This document shows, piece after piece, positions 26,916 to 36,959 of a stretch of DNA of 64,000 bases (positions within the stretch are counted from its first letter, which is position 1; each line of letters begins with the position of its first letter). The notes below the pieces were generated by a model that saw only the letters and a program-made list of their open reading frames with translations, had not been told where the DNA came from and ran no database searches. The translations under genes were made by a program, and so were the position numbers. Source of the DNA: an uncultured Clostridia bacterium (lineage in GTDB: Bacteria > Bacillota > Clostridia > Peptostreptococcales > Anaerovoracaceae). The stretch lies in the NCBI GenBank assembly GCA_944383465.1, contig CALWPQ010000020.1, positions 30,858 through 94,857 on the forward strand, given 5' to 3'.

Positions 26916-28673
26916 ATGGTATTTAAGAGAACTCATATGTGCGGAGAGCTGCGTTTAGCGGATGCAGAAAAAGAAGTTGTGCTGAATGGCTGGATAGCGA
27001 AGAAAAGAAATCTCGGCGGACTCATTTTCTGCGATCTGAGAGACAAGAAGGGCATCGTGCAGATAGTGTTTGACGACAATATTTCGGATGAGCTCCGTGA
27101 AAAGGCAGATAGCCTGAGAAGCGAGTATGTTGTCGGCGTTAAAGGTGCTGTAAAGGAAAGACAGTCGAAAAACAAAGATATTCCTACAGGAGAAATCGAA
27201 GTATTCGTTTCCGACCTTATAATTTATTCGGAGGCAGACACACCGCCTATTTACATCAAGGACGATGATAATGTCGACGATAATTTAAGACTTAAGTACA
27301 GATATCTCGACTTGCGTAAGCAGAAGATGCAGAATAACTTGACATTCAGACACAGAATTGCCAAGGTTGCCCGCGACTACTATGATGAAAACGGATTTAC
27401 GGAAGTAGAGACGCCTATGCTCATAAAGTCGACGCCTGAAGGTGCGCGTGATTACATTGTGCCTTCGAGAGTGCATCCAGGGTCATTTTATGCGCTTCCG
27501 CAGTCGCCGCAGATGTTTAAGCAGCTTTTGATGGTAGGCGGTACGGACAGATATATGCAGATAACAAAGTGTTTCCGGGACGAGGATCTGCGAGCCGACA
27601 GGCAGCCTGAGTTTACGCAGATAGACCTTGAAATGTCGTTTGTCGATGTTGACGATGTAATAGAGATGCAGGAGGGGTTTCTCAAGAGAATTTTTAAGGA
27701 AGTAATGAATATCGATATAGAGCTTCCGCTGCCGAGATTAACTTACGAGGAGGCTATGGAGCGTTATGGGTCCGATAAGCCTGATACGAGATTTGGCTTT
27801 GAGCTTGTGAAGCTGAACGATATAGTGAAGTCCTGCGATTTTGGTGTTTTTACAAATGCGCTCGCAGCGGGCGGCGATGTGCGCGGTATCTGCATAGACG
27901 GAGGAAGCGCGCAGTTTTCGAGAAAAGATATAGATAAAATGCAGGAGAGCCTCAAGAGCTACGGAGCAAAGGGACTTGTATGGATAAGACATAACGGAAG
28001 CGAGATAACTTCGTCTGTGAACAAGTTTTTTTCGCAGGAGCAGCTTGCGGAAATTCTCGGCGTTATGGGCGCAAAGGAGGGCGATCTTTGCCTTATAGTT
28101 GCAGACAAGGCAAAGGTGGTATTTGATGCGCTCGGCTTCCTCAGAAGAGATATAGCAAGAAAGATGGGACTTCTTGACGACAGTAAGTATAACCTGCTTT
28201 GGGTTGTTGATTTTCCTCTTTATGAATACGACGAAGAAGAGGGCACGTACAGCGCTATGCACCATCCATTCACATCTCCGCGACCTGAGGATATAGAAAG
28301 ACTTGAGAGCGATCCTGGAAGCGTAAAGGCGCAGGCGTACGATATAGTGCTCAATGGATTTGAGCTCGGAGGCGGCTCAATAAGAATTCATGACAGAAAT
28401 CTTCAGGAGAGAATGTTCAAGATACTTGGACTTTCGCAGAAAGAAATTGACGAGAAGTTTGGCTTCCTCATCGAAGCATTTAAGTATGGAACGCCTCCGC
28501 ACGGTGGACTCGCATTCGGTCTTGATAGACTTGTGATGCTGCTTGCAGGCGAGCAGTCCATAAGGGAAGTGATAGCGTTCCCGAAAAACCAGTCGGCTCA
28601 GTGTATGGTATCGGAAGCTCCGGCTCCGGTTACAGACGATCAGCTCGACGAACTCGGTATAAAGGTAAAATAA
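26916..28673 (+). CDS. aspS: aspartate--tRNA(Asp/Asn) ligase
   Basis: Class II synthetase of 585 residues of the bacterial type with the extra GAD domain. It shows the N-terminal OB fold (LNGWIAKKRNLGGLIFCDLRD), motif 2 (CFRDEDLRADRQPEFTQID) and motif 3 (GLAFGLDRLVMLL). ATG 26916 is preferred to TTG 26913. Whether it is discriminating or also charges tRNA-Asn cannot be judged from the window. It ends one base before nadD. Confidence 0.97.
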   Translation: MVFKRTHMCGELRLADAEKEVVLNGWIAKKRNLGGLIFCDLRDKKGIVQIVFDDNISDELREKADSLRSEYVVGVKGAVKERQSKNKDIPTGEIEVFVSDLIIYSEADTPPIYIKDDDNVDDNLRLKYRYLDLRKQKMQNNLTFRHRIAKVARDYYDENGFTEVETPMLIKSTPEGARDYIVPSRVHPGSFYALPQSPQMFKQLLMVGGTDRYMQITKCFRDEDLRADRQPEFTQIDLEMSFVDVDDVIEMQEGFLKRIFKEVMNIDIELPLPRLTYEEAMERYGSDKPDTRFGFELVKLNDIVKSCDFGVFTNALAAGGDVRGICIDGGSAQFSRKDIDKMQESLKSYGAKGLVWIRHNGSEITSSVNKFFSQEQLAEILGVMGAKEGDLCLIVADKAKVVFDALGFLRRDIARKMGLLDDSKYNLLWVVDFPLYEYDEEEGTYSAMHHPFTSPRPEDIERLESDPGSVKAQAYDIVLNGFELGGGSIRIHDRNLQERMFKILGLSQKEIDEKFGFLIEAFKYGTPPHGGLAFGLDRLVMLLAGEQSIREVIAFPKNQSAQCMVSEAPAPVTDDQLDELGIKVK

Positions 28674-28674
28674 A

Positions 28675-29304
28675 ATGAAAATCGGAATTTTCGGCGGTTC
28701 ATTCGACCCCGTTCACAGGGGACATATCGAGCTCGCAGAGCGCGCGCTTTTGTGCGGTGCGGCGGACAGTGTGGTGTTTGTGCCCGCTGCAATTCAGCCG
28801 TTTAAGCAGGATAAGCATCCGGCAGACGGAAACGATCGCATAAATATGATAAAGCTGGCGGCGCAGGGAATAAAAGGTATCGAGGTTTCGGATTATGAGC
28901 TTGCAAGACCGAAAGCTGTGTCGTACACGATAAATACGCTTAATGCAATGCGCAACGCTTATGGTGCGGAAAACGATGTGCGTTTTATAGTCGGTGCAGA
29001 TTCATTTCTTAAAATACACACCTGGACCAAGGCTGATGAGCTTCTCGAAAATTATACGATTATAGTTGGAGTGCGCCCCGGATATCTTGAAAGCGAAGTA
29101 GCGAAGCAGGAAAAAATACTGAGGGAAAGATATGGCGCTTCGGTAATAATGCTTGAAAATCGACCTATTGATATTTCATCGACAGAGATAAGAAAGGCGG
29201 CAGCTTGCGGATTTTCCGAGGAGAAAGGTGCTCATCAGGCCGTAGTTTATGCAATTCCAGAGAAAGTAAGGGAATATATAATTGAAAACGGACTCTATAA
29301 TTGA
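28675..29304 (+). CDS. nadD: nicotinate-nucleotide adenylyltransferase
   Basis: Forms deamido-NAD from nicotinate mononucleotide and ATP. The 209-residue protein starts MKIGIFGGSFDPVHRGH, the nucleotidyl-transferase HxGH region, and has PIDISSTEIRKA near the C-terminus. It follows aspS by one base and overlaps yqeK by 23 bases. The nadD-yqeK-rsfS order is highly conserved in Firmicutes. Confidence 0.96.
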   Translation: MKIGIFGGSFDPVHRGHIELAERALLCGAADSVVFVPAAIQPFKQDKHPADGNDRINMIKLAAQGIKGIEVSDYELARPKAVSYTINTLNAMRNAYGAENDVRFIVGADSFLKIHTWTKADELLENYTIIVGVRPGYLESEVAKQEKILRERYGASVIMLENRPIDISSTEIRKAAACGFSEEKGAHQAVVYAIPEKVREYIIENGLYN

Positions 29305-29851
29305 ATATATAGAAAAAAATCTCTCCGAAAAGCGGCTCAGACACACATATGGCGTGCGCGACACGGCCGTAATGCTTGCGGAGATTTATGGAGAGGATAA
29401 GGAAAAAGCGGAAACTGCTGCGCTTTTTCATGATATGCTGAAGGGCAGAGACAGTGAGACGCTCAATGCTTATGTGAGAGAATTCGGACTTGAAGATAAG
29501 TACATCGACAATCCGAATCTTGCCCACGGTAAAATTGCGGCCATATTGATGGAGCGCGATTATGGAATAACGGACCGCGATATAATAAATGCAGTATCAT
29601 ATCATACGACGGGACGCGCGGGAATGTCGCTGCTCGAAAAGATTATATATATAGCGGATGCGTCTGAACCTGGGCGCAATTACCCCGGAGTTGAAAGACT
29701 GAGGAGTGAAATGAAAACGGATATAGATAGTGCCGTGCTCGCTGCGCTCGAAAGCACGATAAAACTTGTAAGTGACGAGGGAAAGTTCCTCGATGACGAT
29801 ACAGTAAAGGCAAGAGATTATTTATTAGAAAGGAAGACAAAGGATGACTGA
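29282..29851 (+). CDS. yqeK: HD-domain Ap4A hydrolase YqeK
   Basis: A 189-residue HD-domain protein that cleaves symmetric diadenosine tetraphosphate into two ADP in characterised homologues. It shows RHTYGVRDTAVMLAEIYG, the HD pair in ALFHDMLKG, and NLAHGKIAA. The start is TTG 29282, 8 bases behind AAGGGA; no ATG fits. It overlaps nadD and rsfS at its two ends, so the three are translated as a coupled set. Confidence 0.92.
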   Translation: MKTDSIIEYIEKNLSEKRLRHTYGVRDTAVMLAEIYGEDKEKAETAALFHDMLKGRDSETLNAYVREFGLEDKYIDNPNLAHGKIAAILMERDYGITDRDIINAVSYHTTGRAGMSLLEKIIYIADASEPGRNYPGVERLRSEMKTDIDSAVLAALESTIKLVSDEGKFLDDDTVKARDYLLERKTKDD

Positions 29852-30203
29852 TTCAAAGGAGACCGCTCTGCTTGCGGCAAAGACTCTCGATAACAAGAAA
29901 GCGCAGGATATAGTCATAATAGATATAGCGGAGAAAGCTTCGTTTGCCGATTATTTTGTGCTTGCATCGGGAAACTCTGAAAGACAGATAGGAACGCTTG
30001 CCGAAGATATAGACGATATCTTTGCTAAAGAAGGCGTACCTCTAAAGAATATAGAAGGAAAGAAGACATCTGGATGGATACTTCTTGATTACGGAGATGT
30101 CATAATAAATATACTTACGGCTGAAATGCGCGAGCGTTATAATATAGAAAGAGTGTGGGCTGACTGTGCCTTCACGCATTATGAGGAAGGAAGCAAGATA
30201 TGA
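29844..30203 (+). CDS. rsfS: ribosome silencing factor RsfS
   Basis: A 119-residue protein that binds uL14 and blocks subunit joining when nutrients are short. It shows [35 protein letters not shown] and [14 protein letters not shown], all typical. It overlaps yqeK by 8 bases and leuS by 4 (ATGA). Confidence 0.95.
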   Translation: MTDSKETALLAAKTLDNKKAQDIVIIDIAEKASFADYFVLASGNSERQIGTLAEDIDDIFAKEGVPLKNIEGKKTSGWILLDYGDVIINILTAEMRERYNIERVWADCAFTHYEEGSKI

Positions 30204-32671
30204 ACGAGAGATATGATTTTAAGGAAATAGAGCTTAAGTGGCAGAAATATTGGGAAGACAACAAGTCATTCAAGGTTTATGAAGATAAGAGCAAGGATAA
30301 GTATTATGTACTCGAAATGTTTCCTTATCCGTCGGGCAAGCTTCATATGGGACATGTAAGAAACTATTCGATAGGCGATGTCGTAGCGAGATTCAAGCAT
30401 ATGAACGGGTTTAATGTGCTGCATCCGATGGGCTACGACAGCTTTGGGCTGCCTGCAGAAAACGCGGCCATAAAAAATGGTGTAGAGCCTGCGAAGTGGA
30501 CATTTTCTAATATTGCAGAAATGACGGACCAGCTCAAGCGCCTCGGCCTTTCATACGACTGGGACAGAGAAGTTGAGACATGCACGCCTGAGTATTATAG
30601 ATGGATGCAGTGGATTTTCATTCAGTTTTACAAGAAAGGGCTTGCCTTTAAGAAAGAAAATCCGGTAAACTGGTGCCCAAGCTGCAAAACAGTGCTGGCA
30701 AACGAGCAGGTAGTTGGCGGCTGCTGCGAACGCTGCGGAAGCGTTGTCGGCAAGAAGAATTTGTCTCAGTGGTACCTCAAGATAACTGATTATGCGGAAA
30801 GACTGCTCGATAATCTTGAAAAGCTCGAAGGCTGGCCGCAGAAGGTTAAGACGATGCAGAAAAACTGGATCGGAAAATCTGTCGGTGCTGAAGTAAACTT
30901 TGAAATCAAGGGCTTTGACAAGCCTCTCCAAATATTTACGACAAGACCTGATACGCTCTACGGTGTTACTTATATGGTAATGTCGCCGGAGCATCCGTTT
31001 ATAGACGAGCTCGTTTCCGGTACTGAATATGAGCCTGCCGTAAGAGAATATCAGGACAAGGTTCAAAAGATGACCGATATAGAAAGAACGTCTACGGCAA
31101 ATGAAAAAACAGGCGTATTTATCGGCAGATATGCGGTAAATCCGCTCAACGGAAAAGAAGTACCTATCTATATTTCAGATTATGTACTTATGGATTACGG
31201 TACGGGCGCTATTATGGCCGTACCTGCACACGATGAACGCGACTTTGATTTCGCGAAAAAATTTGACCTCGAAATCATCCCGGTAGTACAGCCGGATGAT
31301 CCTGAGATAGATATAAACAATCTCAAAAGCGCTTTTGTTGCCGAAGGAAAGATGATAAATTCCGCAATGTTTACAGGAATGGACAATAAGCAGGCAATCG
31401 AGAAGATTATCGATTATCTTGAGGAAAAAGGCATCGGCAAGAAGGCAATAAACTACAAGCTCAGAGACTGGCTTATTTCAAGACAGAGATACTGGGGAAC
31501 GCCTATACCTATGATTTACTGCGAGCACTGCGGCTGGGTGCCTGAAAAGGAAGAAAACCTGCCTGTTTTGCTTCCGACAGATGTGGAATTTACAGGCAAG
31601 GGTGAATCGCCCATTGCTACAAGCAAGACATTTGTCGATACGGTATGCCCGGTATGCGGCAAGCCTGCAAAACGCGAAGTAGATACGATGGATACATTCC
31701 TCGACTCTTCATGGTATTTCCTGCGATACTGCGATGCGAGAAACGATAAGGCGGCGTTCGACCCGGAAAAGGCAAGGTACTGGATGAATGTGGACCAGTA
31801 TATAGGTGGAGTGGAACACGCTATACTCCACCTGATGTACGCGCGTTTCTTCCAGATGGTATTTTACGACCTCGGCCTTACTGATAAGGAAGAGCCGTTT
31901 GAAAACCTGCTCACTCAGGGTATGGTAATAAAAGACGGCAAGAAGATGAGCAAGTCCATCGGCAATGTGGTATCACCTGAGGAAATAATAGGAAGATACG
32001 GAGCAGATACGGCAAGGCTCTTCATACTCTTTGCGGCGCCGCCTGACAGGGAACTCGACTGGTCGGATGCGGGTGTTGAGGGCTCGTACAGATTTTTGAA
32101 CAGAGTGTATAGACTCATATTTGAGCTTGCGGAGAAGTGTAAAGACGCTCCGAAGAATTACGAAATAAGCGGTAAGGACGACAAGTCGCTCGCATATGAA
32201 ATGAATGCTTCAGTAAAGAAGGTTACGGAAGACGCGGGCGGACGCTTTATGTTCAATACGGCTATTTCCTCGATAATGGAGCTTGTAAACGAAATGTACA
32301 GATATAAGGAGATAAGCAATGTAAATACGGGACTTCTTGCGGATGCAGCAGAAAAGCTTGTGCTCATACTCTCTCCGTTTGCACCGCATATTTGTGAAGA
32401 AATGTGGCAACATCTCGGACATGAAAAGTCTATATACGACGAAGCTTGGCCGTCATATGACGAGTCTAAGATAGTAAAAGACGAAGTTGAAATAGTTGTA
32501 CAGATTAATGGCAAGATTAAGGAAAAACTTAACGTACAGGCAAACCTTGACAAAGCGACTTTTGAGAAAACTGTAATGGAGGACGACAGAGTAAAAGCTC
32601 TGCTTGACGGTGTAAGCGTGATAAAAGTCATAGCGGTGCCTGATAAACTTCTCAATGTCGTCGTAAAATAG
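30200..32671 (+). CDS. leuS: leucine--tRNA ligase
   Basis: Class I synthetase of 823 residues. It has the HIGH-type motif [16 protein letters not shown] near residue 40, an inserted editing domain with [14 protein letters not shown], the catalytic [16 protein letters not shown] block and the KMSKS loop [16 protein letters not shown] near residue 583. It is the bacterial type with full CP1 editing. It starts inside the end of rsfS and is followed after 10 bases by RNase J. It charges both tRNA-Leu genes seen in this window. Confidence 0.97.
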   Translation: MNERYDFKEIELKWQKYWEDNKSFKVYEDKSKDKYYVLEMFPYPSGKLHMGHVRNYSIGDVVARFKHMNGFNVLHPMGYDSFGLPAENAAIKNGVEPAKWTFSNIAEMTDQLKRLGLSYDWDREVETCTPEYYRWMQWIFIQFYKKGLAFKKENPVNWCPSCKTVLANEQVVGGCCERCGSVVGKKNLSQWYLKITDYAERLLDNLEKLEGWPQKVKTMQKNWIGKSVGAEVNFEIKGFDKPLQIFTTRPDTLYGVTYMVMSPEHPFIDELVSGTEYEPAVREYQDKVQKMTDIERTSTANEKTGVFIGRYAVNPLNGKEVPIYISDYVLMDYGTGAIMAVPAHDERDFDFAKKFDLEIIPVVQPDDPEIDINNLKSAFVAEGKMINSAMFTGMDNKQAIEKIIDYLEEKGIGKKAINYKLRDWLISRQRYWGTPIPMIYCEHCGWVPEKEENLPVLLPTDVEFTGKGESPIATSKTFVDTVCPVCGKPAKREVDTMDTFLDSSWYFLRYCDARNDKAAFDPEKARYWMNVDQYIGGVEHAILHLMYARFFQMVFYDLGLTDKEEPFENLLTQGMVIKDGKKMSKSIGNVVSPEEIIGRYGADTARLFILFAAPPDRELDWSDAGVEGSYRFLNRVYRLIFELAEKCKDAPKNYEISGKDDKSLAYEMNASVKKVTEDAGGRFMFNTAISSIMELVNEMYRYKEISNVNTGLLADAAEKLVLILSPFAPHICEEMWQHLGHEKSIYDEAWPSYDESKIVKDEVEIVVQINGKIKEKLNVQANLDKATFEKTVMEDDRVKALLDGVSVIKVIAVPDKLLNVVVK

Positions 32672-32681
32672 AAAGGACGAA

Positions 32682-34619
32682 ATGAGTACGGAAAACAAAG
32701 AACAGAATATTAAAGAAAAGAAAACGCCGCTTAGAACGGCGGCAAAACGCGGCGCTTTAAAAACTGAAGCAGCCGCCAAAAAAGAAAATAACCAGAAGAC
32801 GCCGAAGTCTTCCGGCACGGGAAGAACAAAAACAGCGGCGGCAAAGACGCCGAAGACGAAAACAGTAAAGGCGGAGGCAAAGACTGCTTCTGCGTCTGCT
32901 AAAGCAGTAAAGACAAAGAGCGCTGGCAAAGGCTCTAAAGTTAAGAAAGATGCGGTAAAAACAGAAGTACTGCCGCTTAAAGTTATACCGATTGGCGGAC
33001 TCAATGAAATTGGCAAAAATATGACGCTTCTCGAGTATGACGATCAGATATTGATTATAGACTGCGGTATGTCGTTCCCTGATGATGATATGTTTGGTAT
33101 TGACAGCGTAATTCCCGATTTTACTTACCTGGTGGAAAACAGCAGTAAGGTAAAGGGGCTCATACTTACGCATGGACACGAGGATCATATCGGCGGTATA
33201 CCATATCTGCTCAAACAGATAAATGTGCCGATATACGGCACGAGACTCACACTTGGTCTCATAGAAAATAAGCTTAAGGAGCACGGACTCTCGGCAAAGC
33301 TTCATACGATAAAAGCAGGAGATAGGATAAGAATAGGCGCATTTGATATAGAAACTATAAGGACTACGCATTCGATCGCGGACGCTATCTGCCTTTCGAT
33401 AGATACGCCTGCGGGACGCGTGTTTCATACTGGGGATTTTAAGGTTGACTATACGCCTGTGGACGGTGAAAAGATAGACTTTAGAAGACTCGCAGAGATA
33501 GGGCTTGAAGGGGTAGATCTCCTGCTTGCCGATTCTACAAACGCGATAAGACAGGGCTACACGGCGTCGGAAAGAGTGGTAGGACAAAACCTTGAGACTA
33601 TTTTCAGACGCACAAATTCGAGAATAATAATAGCGACATTCTCTTCAAATGTGCATAGAGTACAGAAGATAATAGACAATGCGGTGCTCTGTAAACGTAA
33701 AGTCGCCATTTCGGGAAGAAGTATGGTGAATGTAGTAAATCTGGCCATAGAGCTTGGATACATCAGTATTCCTGAAAATGTGCTCGTCGATATAAATAAG
33801 CTCAAAGGTATACCAGATAAGGAACTTGTGATAATAACGACGGGCAGTCAGGGCGAGCCGATGAGCGCGCTTTCGAGAATGGCGACAAACGACCATAAAT
33901 CGGTGCGCATAAGAAAGGGCGATACGGTAATATTGTCGTCAACGCCTGTTCCGGGCAACGAAAAGATGGTAGCGAATGTAGTAAACAAGCTGTATGAAAA
34001 AGGAGCAAAGGTAATTTATTCCGATATTGCGGATATTCATGTATCGGGACACGCCTGCCAGGAAGAACTCAAGCTCATACATTCGCTCATAAAACCGAAA
34101 TATTTTATGCCGGTGCACGGAGAATACAGGCACCTTAAACATCATGCGCTTCTCGCGCAGGAGCTCGGACTTCCGAGTAACCACATTTTTATACTCGAGA
34201 ATGGCGATGCGCTGACATATAACAAGAAAAGATTCAGCATTACAAAGGGCTTTGCTCCGGCGGAAGCCGTATTTGTGGACGGACTCGGTGTGGGAGATGT
34301 CGGAAGCATAGTTCTGCGTGACAGAAAAATGCTTTCGGAAGCCGGCCTTATAGTAGTAGTTGCGGCTCTCGACAGCACGACAAACAGAGTTGTATCAGGC
34401 CCTGATATTATTACACGCGGTTTTGTGTATGTAAAAGAAAATGAGGATCTCATAGAAAAGGCTCGTGTTATAGCGGAAAAGGCGCTTGATCGCTGCATAA
34501 ATTCCGAAAAAAACGACCGCAGCTTTATGAAAAATGCAGTCAGAGATTCTCTGCGCGGCTTTATAAATCACGCAACGGGCAGAAGCCCTGTAATTTTATC
34601 TATATTTTTAGATGTATAG
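32682..34619 (+). CDS. rnj: ribonuclease J with a long basic N-terminal tail
   Basis: Metallo-beta-lactamase/beta-CASP ribonuclease with 5'-3' exo- and endonuclease activity in mRNA decay. The core begins near residue 93 (VIPIGGLNEIGKNMTLLEY) and has the metal motif LTHGHEDHIGGIPYLL, HTGDFKVDYTP and a VHGEYRHLKHH region in beta-CASP. Total length is 645 residues against about 555 for the family. The extra 85-90 N-terminal residues are almost purely Lys, Ala, Thr and Ser and should be disordered and nucleic-acid binding. SD AAAGGACG lies just ahead of the ATG. Confidence 0.94.
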   Translation: MSTENKEQNIKEKKTPLRTAAKRGALKTEAAAKKENNQKTPKSSGTGRTKTAAAKTPKTKTVKAEAKTASASAKAVKTKSAGKGSKVKKDAVKTEVLPLKVIPIGGLNEIGKNMTLLEYDDQILIIDCGMSFPDDDMFGIDSVIPDFTYLVENSSKVKGLILTHGHEDHIGGIPYLLKQINVPIYGTRLTLGLIENKLKEHGLSAKLHTIKAGDRIRIGAFDIETIRTTHSIADAICLSIDTPAGRVFHTGDFKVDYTPVDGEKIDFRRLAEIGLEGVDLLLADSTNAIRQGYTASERVVGQNLETIFRRTNSRIIIATFSSNVHRVQKIIDNAVLCKRKVAISGRSMVNVVNLAIELGYISIPENVLVDINKLKGIPDKELVIITTGSQGEPMSALSRMATNDHKSVRIRKGDTVILSSTPVPGNEKMVANVVNKLYEKGAKVIYSDIADIHVSGHACQEELKLIHSLIKPKYFMPVHGEYRHLKHHALLAQELGLPSNHIFILENGDALTYNKKRFSITKGFAPAEAVFVDGLGVGDVGSIVLRDRKMLSEAGLIVVVAALDSTTNRVVSGPDIITRGFVYVKENEDLIEKARVIAEKALDRCINSEKNDRSFMKNAVRDSLRGFINHATGRSPVILSIFLDV

Positions 34620-34628
34620 GAGGAAGAA

Positions 34629-34982
34629 ATGAATGTATATAACGAGGCTCACAATTTAGCTCAGGCTATTAAAGAATGTGAGGAGTTCAAGACATACGAT
34701 GCGCTTAAAAAGAAGATTGATGAGAGCCCAGAGCTGGCAAAGGCTGTGTCTGATTTTCAAATGATGCAGATGCAGACGCAAATTTCGCAGATATCGGGTG
34801 AAGAAATATCACAGGATGTAATGAGTAAGTTGCAGGAGCTATATGGAATCCTGCTGCGCGATCCCGTAGCGGCGGAATATATGCAGGCAGAAATGCGTTT
34901 TTCGCTGATGATGAATGATGTATACAAGATTCTCGGTGATGCTATCGGACAGACTATGCCGGGAATGTCTGATACCGAGTAA
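34629..34982 (+). CDS. YlbF/YmcA/YheA family protein
   Basis: A 117-residue all-helical protein of the DUF964 type. In Bacillus, YlbF and YmcA join YaaT in a complex that directs RNase Y to transcripts. Length and pattern (VYNEAHNLAQAIKECEEFK near the start, YMQAEMRFSLMMNDVYKILG near the end) are closest to the short YheA form. It follows RNase J by 9 bases with a strong AGGAGGAAG, so the two probably form one RNA-decay operon. The link to RNA turnover is inference from neighbours and family. Confidence 0.8.
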   Translation: MNVYNEAHNLAQAIKECEEFKTYDALKKKIDESPELAKAVSDFQMMQMQTQISQISGEEISQDVMSKLQELYGILLRDPVAAEYMQAEMRFSLMMNDVYKILGDAIGQTMPGMSDTE

Positions 34983-35024
34983 ATAGATGCTGTAAAAATG
35001 AGAATCAAATCGCGCATAATAGAC

Positions 35025-35053
35025 TTGGCAATTATGCGATAATTTGGTATAAT
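35025..35053 (+). promoter_or_regulatory. strong promoter of efp
   Basis: TTGGCA (35025-35030), an exact 17-bp spacer and a consensus TATAAT (35048-35053), 57 bases before the efp ATG. Confidence 0.75.
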
Positions 35054-35110
35054 ATTGGGTGTTAATTATGTTAATTATTATTTACAGCATAAAATAAAGG
35101 AGAGATATTT

Positions 35111-35671
35111 ATGATTTACGCAAGTGATTTTAGAAAGGGTATTACTTTTGAAATCAACGGTGAACCGCATGTAGTGCTCGATTTTCAGCATGTAAAGCCG
35201 GGAAAGGGCGCAGCATTTGTAAGAACAAAGTATAGAAACATACTTAGCGGAGCTACGAGAGAAGAAGCATTTAACCCTAATGATAAATTTCCTAAGGCTC
35301 ATATCGAAACAAAGACGATGCAGTATCTTTATAACGACGGAGAGCTTTACTACTTTATGGATCAGGAGACATACGAGCAGGTGCCTCTTATGCAGGAGCA
35401 GGTGGAGGAGGCTATCAAATACCTGCGGGAAAACGATGAAGCTACAATCAAGTTTTATAAGGGTCAGGCTTTCCTCGTAGAAGCGCCTAATTTTGTAAAT
35501 CTTAAAGTTATTGAGACAGAGCCGGGAGTAAAGGGCGATACGGCGACGAATGTAACAAAGGCCGCAACCGTTGAGACGGGTGCTGTTATTCAGGTGCCTA
35601 TTTTCATAGAAGAAGGCGAGCTTATTCAGATAGATACTAGAACAGGCGAATATCTGGGAAGGGCGAAATAG
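35111..35671 (+). CDS. efp: elongation factor P
   Basis: Relieves ribosomes stalled on consecutive prolines. The 186-residue protein shows [22 protein letters not shown] at the N-terminus and the loop [14 protein letters not shown], whose Lys (KPGKGAA) is the usual site of modification, then two OB folds and the C-terminal [20 protein letters not shown]. It has its own promoter and terminator, so it is a single-gene unit. AAGGAGAG lies about 7 bases before the ATG. Confidence 0.97.
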   Translation: MIYASDFRKGITFEINGEPHVVLDFQHVKPGKGAAFVRTKYRNILSGATREEAFNPNDKFPKAHIETKTMQYLYNDGELYYFMDQETYEQVPLMQEQVEEAIKYLRENDEATIKFYKGQAFLVEAPNFVNLKVIETEPGVKGDTATNVTKAATVETGAVIQVPIFIEEGELIQIDTRTGEYLGRAK

Positions 35672-35690
35672 TTTAAATATGAAGTATAGG

Positions 35691-35718
35691 AAGGACGCGC
35701 CCTGCGTCCTTTCTCTTT
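35691..35718 (+). terminator. intrinsic terminator after efp
   Basis: AAGGACGC (35691-35698) pairs perfectly with GCGTCCTT (35704-35711) across GCCCT, followed by TCTCTTT. Confidence 0.75.
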
Positions 35719-35802
35719 GGTTAGCAGCCGGCGCATAATATGCAGCTTTACAGTATTTTGCAAATTTATGAAATTTATATTTATAGTAAAAGAGACGGTA
35801 AA

Positions 35803-36861
35803 ATGGGAAAAAAGAGAAGAAACAGTGCAGTTAAAAAGAAAAATATAATTCTTATAGTTATATTGGCAGTAGTAGTTGTAATAGGAGCGGTGATCATAGG
35901 CGGCAGTGCGTATGTGAGCAGTCTCAATAAGCCGTATGATCTGGAAAATGAGAATCTTATCGTCATTTCCGTGCCTTCAGGCTCAAGCACGTCTGAGATC
36001 GGCTCTATACTGCAGGAAAACGGCATCATAAAAAGTGCGGACGGATTTAAGCTCTACGGCAGGATAAAGAAGTATGACGGCAAGCTTAAAGCGGGCGAAT
36101 ATTCGCTTTCACCAGCGATGAACCTTGAAGAGATATTCGGCATACTTGTCGAAGGACACTCCAATACCGACCGCTTTACCGTGCCTGAAGGACTGACGAT
36201 AGCACAGACAGCAGATATACTTGAAGATAAGCAGATGATAAACAGGGATAAATTTATGGACCTCATCGCAAACGGAAATTTCGACTATGAATTTATGGAC
36301 GAGCTTCCTGCGGGTGAAAACAGGCTCGAAGGCTTTTTATTTCCTGAAACATATGAGATATTTACCTCGGCAACAGAGGAGGATATCATAAACAAGATGC
36401 TTTCACAGTTCGATCTCGTGTTTACGGATGAGTATTACAAACGGGCGGAGGAGCTTGGCTACAGCGTTTACGAAATAGTGACGATAGCTTCGCTCATAGA
36501 GCGCGAGGCGCGTGTGGATTCTGAGAGGGCAACTGTTGCAAGCGTAATATACAACAGGCTGGCGATAGGCCAGCAGTTACAGATAGACGCAACTGTTCAG
36601 TATGCGCTGGGAGAGCAGAAGGAAAGGCTGACATACAAAGATCTTGAAGTGGATTCGCCTTACAACACATATAAAGTTCAAGGGCTGCCTATAGGACCTA
36701 TATGCTCGCCGGGACGGGCTTCCATAGAGGCGGCGCTTTATCCTGCGGACACGGATTATTATTACTATGTGCTGAAATCTAAAGATGAGATTACGCATAA
36801 CTTTGCGGAGACATACAGCGAGTTTTTAACGTATAAGTCGCAGTATCAGAATTCTTTTTAG
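35803..36861 (+). CDS. mltG: endolytic murein transglycosylase MltG (YceG-like)
   Basis: Membrane enzyme that cuts growing glycan strands and sets their length. The protein is about 352 residues with one N-terminal helix (IILIVILAVVVVIGAVIIGG) followed by a LysM-like region and the YceG catalytic domain, with the catalytic Glu in IASLIEREARVDSERATVAS. The C-terminal block reads PYNTYKVQGLPIGPICSPGR. ATG 35803 (MGKKRRNSAVKKKN) is chosen over an upstream in-frame start at 35740 because it gives a normal inside-positive signal anchor. It precedes trmR and trhP, as yrrL precedes yrrM-yrrO in Bacillus. Confidence 0.92.
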   Translation: MGKKRRNSAVKKKNIILIVILAVVVVIGAVIIGGSAYVSSLNKPYDLENENLIVISVPSGSSTSEIGSILQENGIIKSADGFKLYGRIKKYDGKLKAGEYSLSPAMNLEEIFGILVEGHSNTDRFTVPEGLTIAQTADILEDKQMINRDKFMDLIANGNFDYEFMDELPAGENRLEGFLFPETYEIFTSATEEDIINKMLSQFDLVFTDEYYKRAEELGYSVYEIVTIASLIEREARVDSERATVASVIYNRLAIGQQLQIDATVQYALGEQKERLTYKDLEVDSPYNTYKVQGLPIGPICSPGRASIEAALYPADTDYYYYVLKSKDEITHNFAETYSEFLTYKSQYQNSF

Positions 36862-36914
36862 GAATTGCATATCTGCCAACTGCTTTTAGGATAGTCAGCA
36901 TTAAAAATTAAAAA

Positions 36915-36941
36915 GGGAGGCGGCTGAAGCTTGCCGCCTCT
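36915..36941. terminator. GC-rich hairpin between mltG and trmR
   Basis: GAGGCGGC (36917-36924) pairs perfectly with GCCGCCTC (36933-36940) across TGAAGCTT. On the + strand it is not followed by T residues, whereas the minus strand would read into CCTTTTTAATTTTT. It may stop antisense transcription or act as a processing site. The + strand SD of the next gene lies just beyond it. Confidence 0.5.
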
Positions 36942-36959
36942 GTTGCGAGAAGGAGCATT

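Noticed and set aside
25600..30200. T-box riboswitches ahead of hisS, aspS or leuS
   Set aside because: The genes overlap or abut their upstream neighbours, leaving no room for a leader.
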